A stretch of DNA of 6,326 bases from CBFGWV01 sp965652545 (GCA_965652545.1 CBFGWV010000286.1:1-6326); one strand, 5' to 3'. Shown: positions 1 to 5,768, counted from the first letter of the stretch. Program-made: numbers and translations. The notes: generated by a model not told the origin, from the letters alone.

Positions 1-1001
1 AATTGCGCCGTGAGCGGCCGCACGCCCACCTGACGGCCCTGGGCGCCCGGCCCGCCGTGCAGCTGCTCGATGAGGACCCGGTGGTCGACGAGGTGGTCAC
101 GGTGCAGGATCTGGGTTTCGAGCACTGGGGCGACGAAGGCAGCGAATCGGCGCGGCAAGGCATTATGCGTTGGCTGGGCGATAAGTCTTTCGACTGCATA
201 CTCGATGGCTGTCACGCCGTAGCGGGTATTCGCGAGGTACTGGAGGAGACCGATATACCTCAGAGAGACTCCGGCAGCAGAGTCGATGCCCCCGATGCAA
301 TGGTCGACGGGCGGGGTGTGTTCGCCATCTGGAACGCGGCCATACATGCCTGGGGGCTAGCGGCCCGGGGCCCGTGTCCACCGGTTGTGCTGCATATCCC
401 GCCACAGGCGCGGGCGAGGGCGCGGCGGTTTTTTCTGCAGCGTTGGGACAGGGACGAGGAGGTGATCGCGATCGCGCCTGTGGCCTCATCGCGGCTCAAG
501 CGCTGGCCGCTGGCGCGGGTCGTAGAGCTTATCCATCGCCTCAACACACATCGAGGCAGCCGGATCCTGGTCTTCGGCGTGCCCGAGGACGACGACGCCA
601 CCGCGGCACAACTTCGCGCCGCCTGCGCGCCGGAGGATATGCACATCTTGCCGCTGCTGCATTTGCAGCACACTGCGGCATTGCTCGAGCGTTGTCGTGC
701 GCTGGTGAGCAACGATACCGGGTTGATGCATATCGCCGCGGCGGTGGGCATTGGAACGGTGGCGGTGTTCGGCCCGTCCTCGCCGCGGGTGGCGCTGCCA
801 CCGGGCAGTACCGCCGTCGACAGCGCGGTGCCGTGCGCGCATCGTCCGGCCAACCATTTCGGCCCCGGATCGTGTGTTATCGAGGACCGCTGCCTGATTG
901 CCGAGGACAGTTGCATTGCCGTGGTCCCTGTGGACACCGTGGCTGAGTCGCTCTACCGCGTGTTGTCCCAGGCGTTGCTTACCCGTATCGAAGAGGATTG
1001 A
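1..1001 (+). CDS. Glycosyltransferase family 9 protein (heptosyltransferase-like), 5' end missing
   Basis: GT9 enzymes transfer a sugar, classically ADP-heptose, onto lipopolysaccharide core or related glycans at the cytoplasmic face of the inner membrane. The frame is open from base 3 and gives about 332 residues. The first residues already resemble the stretch after the usual N-terminal glycine-rich loop (an RRERPHAHLTALG segment, then VDEVVTV), so about 20-30 residues probably lie outside the window and the TTG at base 3 is an internal Leu codon. The family signature is clear: an SNDTGLMHIAAA segment near residue 236 followed by VAVFGPSSP, and a KRWP segment near residue 166 after IAIAPVASS, matching the family's substrate-binding loops. 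The C-terminus has several cysteines (CAHRP, GSCVIEDRC). The methyltransferase starts 13 bp downstream on the same strand, suggesting one operon. Family is secure; the acceptor and sugar cannot be told from this fragment. Confidence 0.9.
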   Translation, partial: LRRERPHAHLTALGARPAVQLLDEDPVVDEVVTVQDLGFEHWGDEGSESARQGIMRWLGDKSFDCILDGCHAVAGIREVLEETDIPQRDSGSRVDAPDAMVDGRGVFAIWNAAIHAWGLAARGPCPPVVLHIPPQARARARRFFLQRWDRDEEVIAIAPVASSRLKRWPLARVVELIHRLNTHRGSRILVFGVPEDDDATAAQLRAACAPEDMHILPLLHLQHTAALLERCRALVSNDTGLMHIAAAVGIGTVAVFGPSSPRVALPPGSTAVDSAVPCAHRPANHFGPGSCVIEDRCLIAEDSCIAVVPVDTVAESLYRVLSQALLTRIEED

Positions 1002-1014
1002 AGGGCTTTTGATC

Positions 1015-1728
1015 ATGACGACACCCGAGCGTGCGCCGAATCGCCTTCTGGACCTGGCCGAGCTCGATGCGCCCGCGTTTCGTCGGTGTGTATCGCGGAT
1101 GGATGAATTGACGGACCGGGAGACCATTTCCTACCTGCACCCCAGCAAGCGCTGGGAATACCCCTGGGCACTTGAGCAGGCCCATCTTGCGCACGGCAGC
1201 CGCGTACTGGATGCCGGATGTGGCGCGTCGATCTTTCCAATCTATCTGCGTGAACTGGGACACCGGGTCACCGCTGTGGACCTGCGGCCACCGCACGGAC
1301 TCGACCAAAGCCACGGGCTGACGGTCGATTACGTGAGCGCCAACCTTACCGAGCTGCCGTTCGCGGATGCCAGCTTCGATGCGGTGTTCTGCATCTCGGT
1401 GATCGAGCACCTGGGGCATGAGGGTGCCCGCGCCGCGTTGGAGGAGCTTCGCCGTGTGGTCGTGCCGGGGGGCAAGTTGCTCATCACCACCGACTACTAC
1501 GAGGACGCCGGCGCCGAGCTCTGGTACGAAGGTGAGGGGATGCGCTTCCCGGTCGATTGGTCGTTTTTCGATGAGGCGCATTTGCGGCGCTATGTACTGG
1601 ACGCGCCGGGTCTTGAACGGATAGGCGACATCGACCTGCGGGTGGATTGGGACCGCGTCCGTGCCCGCATGCGCCGCTTTCATGGCTATCCCTACACCTC
1701 TGTGGGTGTGGCGCTCAAACGCATCTGA
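1015..1728 (+). CDS. Class I SAM-dependent methyltransferase
   Basis: This is a 237-residue, probably cytosolic methyltransferase of the Methyltransf_11/25 type. Motif I is VLDAGCGAS (residues 64-72, SAM-binding glycine loop), and the acidic residue ending the second strand is D89 in VTAVDLR. Motif IV is FDAVFCISVIEHL (121-133), followed by a PGGKLLITTD strand (151-160). A short helical N-terminus of about 60 residues precedes the Rossmann fold, and the region after 160 (DYYEDAGAELWYEGEGM and onward) is the likely acceptor side. The ATG at 1015 is chosen because AAGGG at 1001-1005 gives a well-placed ribosome site; the ATG at 898 would lie inside the upstream GT9 gene. The 13-bp gap to GT9 suggests co-transcription and a role in modifying a glycan or its precursor, but that is inferred from context. 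The stop codon lies inside an inverted repeat. The substrate is unknown. Confidence 0.9.
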   Translation: MTTPERAPNRLLDLAELDAPAFRRCVSRMDELTDRETISYLHPSKRWEYPWALEQAHLAHGSRVLDAGCGASIFPIYLRELGHRVTAVDLRPPHGLDQSHGLTVDYVSANLTELPFADASFDAVFCISVIEHLGHEGARAALEELRRVVVPGGKLLITTDYYEDAGAELWYEGEGMRFPVDWSFFDEAHLRRYVLDAPGLERIGDIDLRVDWDRVRARMRRFHGYPYTSVGVALKRI

Positions 1729-1752
1729 CCCGGCCTCGGCAGGGTCAGATGC
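1721..1752. terminator. Perfect 11-bp inverted repeat between convergent genes, likely bidirectional terminator
   Basis: GCATCTGACCC at 1721-1731 and GGGTCAGATGC at 1742-1752 are exact reverse complements separated by 10 nt. The left arm contains the methyltransferase TGA stop (1726-1728), and the right arm ends 7 bp before the stop of the convergent SDR gene. The position between two convergent genes fits a shared terminator. No strong T-run follows on either strand, so it may instead stabilise 3' ends or work without the classic U tract. Confidence 0.6.
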
Positions 1753-1759
1753 TGCGGCT

Positions 1760-2836
1760 TCAGAACGGCCAGTAGTTCATGGCATGCCGTGCATGCCGTT
1801 TCGTCGGCAGCGCGAACTCCAAGGCCGGCAGATGGTGTTTTCGAAGAGCGAAAGCCACGGCGGTGGCACCCAACACCAGGACGGCCGCCGTTGTTACTGC
1901 ACTGGGATGCAGCCGCGCATGGGTATAGAGGCTGTGCCGCATGGCCGAGCCGTTGGCTGAGCGCTCCTGTCCCTCGCCTACAGGCTGGTACAAGCCATCG
2001 CTGTAATCCTCACGCGGGTGTGCAGGTCCGCTTGTGGCGTAGATCCGATTCTTCGTGCGCCCGAGCATGCGCTCGGACAGGCCGGGTGCCAGACGGTGGA
2101 AGAGGGTACCCAGGCGTCCGCTGCCGCCGACGACGACCTCGCGCCGGGGGTGTTCGGCACAGTTCAGGATGGCTCTGGCGACGACCTCGGGCGCATAGGC
2201 CGGTGGCGGGTTGCGCACGTTTCCGGGCAGGAGATTCTTCCCGTGTTCCACAAAGGGGGTATCGATGGTGCCGGGCTTGATCAATGTCACGCTGATCGGC
2301 GCGCCTTCGCTTTCAAGCTCCATGCGCAGTGTGGAGGTGAAGGCTTTTACGGCGTGCTTGGTGGCGCTGTAGGTCCCTTGGTACGGCGCGGGAATATCGG
2401 ACAGGATGCTGCCCATATTGATGATGGCGCCGCCTTTGTCGCGCAAATGCTCGGCGGCTACCATCGAGCCATGGACCACGCCCCAATAGTTAATGTCGAA
2501 AAGACGGCGCTGGTCCTCGATATCGGTTTGATCCAGGGGGCCGTAGATCGTGAGGCCGGCGACGTTCACCCAGGTGTCAAAGCCGCCGAACTGGGTCTTC
2601 GCGGCCTCCGCCACCCGGCGAAGTTCGCGCTCGCTGGTGACGTCGGCGGGGACGGCAATGGCCGCATGACCCTGGGATTCGAGCACCTCGACCATCTTGA
2701 TCAGCGTTTCTTCGGAGCGGGCCGTGAGCACCAGTTTCGCGCCGGCGCGCGCCGCCATGCGCGCGGTGGCCAAGCCGATGCCGGAGCTTGCGCCGGTGAT
2801 GACGATGACTTGCTCGCCGATGGGTTTCAATGGCAT
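1760..2836 (-). CDS. SDR family oxidoreductase with C-terminal membrane helix
   Basis: This is a 358-residue NAD(P)-dependent short-chain dehydrogenase/reductase. Visible classical SDR features are the TGASSGIG dinucleotide loop (14-21), TAR (38-40; R40 hints at NADP(H)), ADVT (64-67), NVAG (91-94, variant of NNAG), N116, and the catalytic S143, Y156 and K160 in a YSATK segment. IKPGTIDTPF follows the active site. The fold ends near residue 255. The rest is an extension unusual for a minimal SDR of about 250 residues, with a hydrophobic segment at about 312-331 (SAVTTAAVLVLGATAVAFAL) followed by a basic tail ending in MNYWPF. This suggests anchoring to the inner membrane. The start at 2836 is preferred over the ATG at 2851 because GGAGG sits 8 nt upstream. 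It lies 75 bp downstream of the CYP152 P450 gene, so it may process a hydroxylated fatty acid; that role is inference. Confidence 0.92.
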   Translation of the reverse strand: MPLKPIGEQVIVITGASSGIGLATARMAARAGAKLVLTARSEETLIKMVEVLESQGHAAIAVPADVTSERELRRVAEAAKTQFGGFDTWVNVAGLTIYGPLDQTDIEDQRRLFDINYWGVVHGSMVAAEHLRDKGGAIINMGSILSDIPAPYQGTYSATKHAVKAFTSTLRMELESEGAPISVTLIKPGTIDTPFVEHGKNLLPGNVRNPPPAYAPEVVARAILNCAEHPRREVVVGGSGRLGTLFHRLAPGLSERMLGRTKNRIYATSGPAHPREDYSDGLYQPVGEGQERSANGSAMRHSLYTHARLHPSAVTTAAVLVLGATAVAFALRKHHLPALEFALPTKRHARHAMNYWPF

Positions 2837-2844
2837 ACCTCGGT

Positions 2845-2849
2845 CCTCC
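2845..2849 (-). promoter_or_regulatory. Ribosome binding site GGAGG deciding the SDR start
   Basis: On the minus strand GGAGG lies 8 nt before the ATG at 2836. It overlaps the alternative ATG at 2851, which has no comparable site upstream. This favours the shorter protein starting MPLKP. Confidence 0.7.
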
Positions 2850-2911
2850 ATGTTCCGTCGTGGCCATCCAGGCCACCTTGCAGGTATGGGACCGATGCCC
2901 GCGCACCGGGT

Positions 2912-4162
2912 TCAGGCCGTGCCGCGAACGCCCGCAACCACAAAGCCGCTTTCCGGCAACGTCGGCATGCGTGAAAGCCGAATGCTCAGATCCTGCTCTG
3001 GCACCTCGTAATGCATGTGGTGCAGCAGCAGATCGACGGCCTTCTTCACCAGTTCGATGGTGATCCATTCGCCGGCACAACGATGGCCTTCGAAGTGGTC
3101 CCCACCGCCTTGGGGAATCAGCGCATAAGCGGCGGGAACCCAGCCGACAAACCGCTCGGGCTGAAAGACCTCGGGTTGCCGCCATAGCCGTCGGTCATGA
3201 TTGGTCCCGTACAAGTCAAGCAGAGTGCGGGTGCCCTTCTTGAAGTCGATCCCCCGCCATTTGAAGTCCTCGCGAACCCGAGCCACGACAAAGGGAAAGA
3301 ACGGGTAATAGCGACGGACTTCCTGCACGAAAAGCTCGGGGTAATCAGCTACGCCGGACAGCAGGTTCTGCCGGCACTCGGGGTTCTCATGGAGGGCGAG
3401 GGCGGCGAATACGATATAGCGGGCCACGGCCACCGTCGGTCGCAGTACGTTGATGAGCTCAACAGCTGCAACGCGGTCGTCCAGCGGTTTTCCCCCAGCG
3501 TCCATATGCGTGGCGATGATACTGACGGCGCCGTCTGGCCGAAGCGGCAGGCGCCCGGCGCGGGCCAGCATGATGACATCGGTAATCCACGCTTCGCTGC
3601 TGTTGCGGCTCGACTTACCGTCGCGGTAGGGCTGGCCAACCGTGCCGGCGCTTTCGATCATGGCCTTGAATTCCGCGGTACGCTGCCTGACCTCGGCCTC
3701 GGGCAGGGGGACCCCCGCCCAGGCGCACACTGCTTGGCACAGTACGGCCCCGACCTCCTCGTACAGCACGATGCGATCGGCCTCACGCCAGCGATCGAGC
3801 GCCATCAGCCAATACTCATTGGTATAGGCGATGAGTTCGCGAATCCTCTCGGGAGTCATCAATGACATGAACATCCGCTTTCGCGCCCGGTGTGCTGCGC
3901 CATCCAGGCCTTGCACGCCACCCCGACCGAACAGCGTATCGAGCGCGCGGGCGGGCGCCGCGCCACCACGAACAAAATAGTTCTCGTCGTAGAACAACTG
4001 CGCGGCGTCCTCACCACGCATGCAAATGACACTCTCCAGCAGCAGGCGTGTTTGAAAGACGTCTGTGCCAAGACGGTCGCAGTGTTTGGCGATGAACTCG
4101 TAGCCATCGCGTGACAAGCCCAGCGTGTGTTCGGGAACCCACTCATGCGGCATCGGTGCCAT
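2912..4162 (-). CDS. Cytochrome P450, CYP152 fatty-acid peroxygenase family
   Basis: This 416-residue soluble P450 has the marks of CYP152 enzymes (BS-beta, SP-alpha, OleT), which use H2O2 directly to hydroxylate or decarboxylate fatty acids. The heme loop is IPQGGGDHFEGHRCAGEW (349-366) with C362 as thiolate ligand, where most CYP152 members I recall have Pro after the Cys. The I-helix holds ELINVLRPTVAVAR, with R241-P242 replacing the usual acid/Thr pair; this Arg binds the substrate carboxylate in the family. A245 follows, matching my recollection of SP-alpha numbering. The position equivalent to OleT His85 is Q84 (GVQGLDG), as in BS-beta, which favours hydroxylation over alkene formation. 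EVRRYYPF (281-288) is the ExxR helix. Its length is typical and it has no signal or membrane anchor. The ATG at 4162 follows GGAG with 5-nt spacing; M4 is an alternative. It probably heads a transcript with the SDR gene downstream. Whether the product is alpha- or beta-hydroxy acid is not settled. Confidence 0.95.
   Translation of the reverse strand: MAPMPHEWVPEHTLGLSRDGYEFIAKHCDRLGTDVFQTRLLLESVICMRGEDAAQLFYDENYFVRGGAAPARALDTLFGRGGVQGLDGAAHRARKRMFMSLMTPERIRELIAYTNEYWLMALDRWREADRIVLYEEVGAVLCQAVCAWAGVPLPEAEVRQRTAEFKAMIESAGTVGQPYRDGKSSRNSSEAWITDVIMLARAGRLPLRPDGAVSIIATHMDAGGKPLDDRVAAVELINVLRPTVAVARYIVFAALALHENPECRQNLLSGVADYPELFVQEVRRYYPFFPFVVARVREDFKWRGIDFKKGTRTLLDLYGTNHDRRLWRQPEVFQPERFVGWVPAAYALIPQGGGDHFEGHRCAGEWITIELVKKAVDLLLHHMHYEVPEQDLSIRLSRMPTLPESGFVVAGVRGTA
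3701..3708 (+). other. KOPS-like octamer GGGCAGGG pointing to dif
   Basis: This is an exact match to the E. coli FtsK-orienting sequence GGGNAGGG on the + strand, lying within the P450 gene and reading rightward to the dif site at 5715. It assumes this organism's FtsK reads the same motif, and in GC-rich DNA about one chance match per strand is expected over this length. Confidence 0.35.
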
Positions 4163-4246
4163 GACATCTCCAGTATTGTTGTGCCGGTGAAGCCCGGCGG
4201 GTGTTAGTGTTCTGGAACGGGCGATGTGCTTAGAGAGTTCCCAAGA

Positions 4247-4298
4247 AGGGTAGGGTTCCTTCTTCGTCGTAGCAAGGCTTTGAAAATTTTGGAAAATT
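4247..4298 (-). promoter_or_regulatory. Candidate P450 promoter region with phased AT-rich repeat
   Basis: The 167-bp gap between the kfrA-like stop and the P450 start holds an AT-rich patch in otherwise GC-rich DNA. On the + strand GAAAATT occurs at 4282-4288 and 4292-4298, one helical turn apart, and AATTTT (4285-4290) with AAAATT (4293-4298) forms an inverted repeat around GG. Just downstream on the minus strand is a weak -35 (TTGCTA, 4275-4270) and, after 17 nt, a poor -10 (TACCCT, 4252-4247). The patch could be an UP element or an operator. AAGAAGG (4243-4249) and CCTTCTT (4258-4264) also pair, but no T-run follows, so a terminator for the upstream gene is doubtful. Confidence 0.25.
4248..4255 (+). 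other. KOPS-like octamer GGGTAGGG pointing to dif
   Basis: This is a second exact GGGNAGGG on the + strand, in the gap between the P450 and kfrA-like genes, again directed at dif about 1.46 kb to the right. No exact match occurs in the opposite orientation in the window. The same caveat about chance occurrence applies. Confidence 0.35.
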
Positions 4299-4329
4299 GA
4301 ACGTGTGCGGGATGCGCGGGCTTTGTGTG

Positions 4330-5211
4330 CTATCGATTGTCCGACTCCAGGCTTTCCAATTGAATGCGCGTCCAGTTCAGCTCATGGCGAAGTGCCGCCG
4401 CACGTTCCTCGGCGACCGAGGCACGTTGTTCGGCCTGATGCCGGGATGCGGTTTCCATGTCGATTCGGGCGCTCAGGTCAGCCACTTGCTGCGAGAGTAT
4501 GGCCAACTGCGGGGTTTGCTCATCCAACCGTCCTCGGAGCGTGGCGGCCTGCTGCTCACTGGCCTGAATTCGCTCGCGGGCATCATCAAGAGCCTTCGTC
4601 AGCTCCCGTTCGCGATCCACATCCTCGCGAGCCTCACGTCGAGTCTGTGCCAGCGCGGCCTCAAGTGCATCGATACGGGCCTGGGTCTCGCGACTCAGGC
4701 GCGCCCAGTCCGCCTCGCGGCTGTGCAGCAGGCGGGTGAGGCTGTCATGCTCGGTCTGGGCTTTCTGATGCTGATGACTCAACTGCCGGCACTCGGCGCG
4801 CAAGCGCTCCAGAGCTTGTTCCTGGTCGTCCAGTCGCCGCTCGGCCTCGAGGCGGCCGGCCAACGCCACGTCACGCGCTTGCACGGCTTGGGCCGCGGCA
4901 TCTTCCAGCGACTGGCGTCGATCCTGGAAAACCGCGTTCGCCTGGTCGAGGGCCGCCAACCAGAACTGCTCGACCGCTGACAGCAACTGCGGCGGAACCG
5001 CCAGTGGCAGTTCCGCGACCTGATGGCGAGCCAACTCCGATTGCCAGCGGCGCAGGTGGCTGGCAATCGTCGTGTTGCTTCCGCGACCGAGAACTTCTCT
5101 AAGTCGCTGAATAGACGGGGTTTCGTTATCCCGAACCAATTGCAAGGCGGCGTGGCGGACATCGTCGAAGGTGATTCCCGGTCTAGCCATCGGCGTATCA
5201 ACTCGTTTCAT
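4330..5211 (-). CDS. KfrA-like DNA-binding coiled-coil protein
   Basis: This 293-residue protein has a KfrA_N-type helix-turn-helix domain at about residues 12-62 (GITFDDVRHAALQLV, then SIQRLREVLGRGSNTTIASHLRRW). From about residue 85 to the end comes a long run rich in Glu, Gln, Arg, Ala and Leu, such as LEAERRLDDQEQALERL, typical of an extended coiled coil. KfrA of IncP plasmids is an autorepressor that binds its own promoter and helps segregation; chromosomal relatives are common and mostly unstudied. The coordinates give the longest form from the ATG at 5211, which has no clear ribosome site. The ATG at 5190 (MARPGITF) is a credible alternative that matches how relatives usually begin and would free the palindrome at 5206-5243 to act as an operator just upstream. 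The gene follows DUF1905 by 47 bp and lies about 0.5 kb from dif, so a chromosome-organising role is possible but unproven. Confidence 0.88.
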   Translation of the reverse strand: MKRVDTPMARPGITFDDVRHAALQLVRDNETPSIQRLREVLGRGSNTTIASHLRRWQSELARHQVAELPLAVPPQLLSAVEQFWLAALDQANAVFQDRRQSLEDAAAQAVQARDVALAGRLEAERRLDDQEQALERLRAECRQLSHQHQKAQTEHDSLTRLLHSREADWARLSRETQARIDALEAALAQTRREAREDVDRERELTKALDDARERIQASEQQAATLRGRLDEQTPQLAILSQQVADLSARIDMETASRHQAEQRASVAEERAAALRHELNWTRIQLESLESDNR

Positions 5212-5243
5212 GTCGTGTTGTTACGTAATAGTACAACATGAAA
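5206..5243. promoter_or_regulatory. 38-bp imperfect palindrome at the kfrA-like start, candidate operator
   Basis: The outer arms TTTCATGT (5206-5213) and ACATGAAA (5236-5243) are exact reverse complements, and the centre TTACGTAA (5221-5228) is a perfect 8-bp palindrome. By count, 15 of 19 base pairs across the dyad are complementary. It covers the ATG at 5211 and the sequence just upstream. KfrA proteins are known to bind dyad operators at their own promoters, so autoregulation is the simplest reading; binding here is inferred. Confidence 0.55.
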
Positions 5244-5258
5244 TAAAACGATAGCCGT

Positions 5259-5546
5259 TCAGGAGATGCGCTTGGTCAGGTGCACCGTCACCTGGTCACC
5301 GATCTCCTTTTGGATGATCGTCCTGAACGGCTTGCGTAGCGGCAGCATATGCACACCGCCGCCGATCGGCAGCATGCTGGCCTCGTAGTCGTGGCCGTCC
5401 ACCGTGCCGCTGACTTTCACGGCCTTGCCGGTACCGAAGAACTCGGCAGAGCCAGGCATGTTCACGCACGGCCAGCGGCTATTCGCGTCGGGGATGACCT
5501 CGGCTATGAAGGTCACATCAATGTCCTGCGGCGTCTTGTCAGGCAT
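5259..5546 (-). CDS. DUF1905 domain-containing protein
   Basis: This is a 95-residue protein whose whole length fits the DUF1905 pattern: FIAEVIPDANSRWPCVNMP (13-31), then KVSGTVDGHDYEASMLPIGGGVHMLPLRKPF (44-74) and IGDQVTVHLTKRIS at the end. The family is a small beta-rich domain of unknown biochemical function, sometimes fused to other small domains. No signal peptide or membrane segment is visible, so it is probably cytosolic. The ATG at 5546 is chosen because AAGGA lies 10 nt upstream and the domain begins just after it; the frame stays open far upstream without protein-like content. It precedes the kfrA-like gene by 47 bp on the same strand. Its leader can pair with its ribosome site. 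Identification rests on pattern recall, not a search. Confidence 0.82.
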   Translation of the reverse strand: MPDKTPQDIDVTFIAEVIPDANSRWPCVNMPGSAEFFGTGKAVKVSGTVDGHDYEASMLPIGGGVHMLPLRKPFRTIIQKEIGDQVTVHLTKRIS

Positions 5547-5553
5547 GCTTGGG

Positions 5554-5588
5554 TCGTCCTTTGCACGATTACGGTGTTCAAAGGACGA
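5554..5588 (-). promoter_or_regulatory. Leader hairpin that would pair the DUF1905 ribosome site
   Basis: TCGTCCTTTG (5554-5563) and CAAAGGACGA (5579-5588) are exact 10-bp reverse complements with a 15-nt spacer. In the minus-strand transcript the hairpin would pair the AAGGA ribosome site of DUF1905. A second GGACGAC on the + strand at 5590-5596 offers an alternative 7-bp pairing with the same site. Translational control is possible but unproven, and the repeat may simply be a relic of duplication. Confidence 0.4.
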
Positions 5589-5709
5589 AGGACGACATCG
5601 TGTTCCGACATCCATAGCGCTGGGTGAGTCAACAGAGGCCGTTCGTGAGCTCGGAGGCCATCCCGTTCGAGGTTGGATGCACGTGGATATAGCCCTCCAG
5701 TGCTGCCAG

Positions 5710-5740
5710 ATTGTAGTTCGCATAATGTATATTATGTTAA
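5710..5740 (-). promoter_or_regulatory. Candidate sigma70 promoter overlapping dif
   Basis: On the minus strand TTAACA (5740-5735, 5 of 6 to consensus) is followed after 19 nt by TACAAT (5715-5710, 5 of 6). The spacer is longer than ideal. It would start a leader of about 155 nt before DUF1905. dif is naturally AT-rich, so a chance resemblance is likely enough to keep this tentative. Confidence 0.22.
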
Positions 5741-5742
5741 AT
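5715..5742 (+). other. dif: dif site (XerC/XerD chromosome dimer resolution site)
   Basis: The 28 bp divide into a XerC-binding arm AGTTCGCATAA (5715-5725), a central region TGTATA (5726-5731) and a XerD-binding arm TTATGTTAAAT (5732-5742). Against the E. coli dif sequence as I recall it, 26 of 28 bases match, and both differences (A for G at the first base, T for G at the fourth) are in the variable outer XerC arm. The central and XerD parts are identical. It lies in a non-coding gap, 64 bp beyond the NIPSNAP stop and 168 bp before the DUF1905 start, as a functional dif should. XerCD with FtsK act here to resolve dimers at division, so this marks the replication terminus. No second copy or flanking phage gene is visible, so no dif-integrated element is seen. 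Confidence 0.93.
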
Positions 5743-5768
5743 GACATTGATTCCAGTACTTCGGACCG

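Noticed and set aside
3..5. TTG as a true start codon of the GT9 gene
   Set aside because: No ribosome site can be seen and the family N-terminus is missing, so the gene enters from outside the window.
260..937. 225-residue open frame on the minus strand
   Set aside because: It is antisense to the GT9 gene with its DTG..H motif and shows low-complexity Ala/Ser/Thr composition.
2860..2876. GTGGCC-ATCCA-GGCCAC hairpin between P450 and SDR as a terminator
   Set aside because: The stem is only 6 bp with no T-run on the minus strand, and a 75-bp gap fits continued transcription; it might weaken rather than stop it.
2018..2974. 318-residue open frame on the plus strand
   Set aside because: It is antisense to the SDR gene, which has a full set of SDR motifs. 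The long frame is expected in GC-rich DNA and has no recognisable domain.
3197..3865. 222-residue open frame on the plus strand
   Set aside because: It is antisense to the P450 gene, whose family motifs are unambiguous.
4297..4980. 227-residue leucine-rich open frame on the plus strand
   Set aside because: It mirrors the kfrA-like coiled coil; Leu/Gln-rich composition arises from the complement of Glu/Gln/Ala codons.
4330..5211. KfrA-like gene as proof of a plasmid or integrated element
   Set aside because: Chromosomal KfrA relatives are common, the neighbouring dif site is chromosomal in type, and no replication, integrase or transposase gene is visible.
5715..5742. dif-like sequence as a loxP-like site, plain operator or prophage attachment site
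   Set aside because: The identity to gammaproteobacterial dif, including the asymmetric arms, is far closer than to loxP, and no phage genes or second copy are present.
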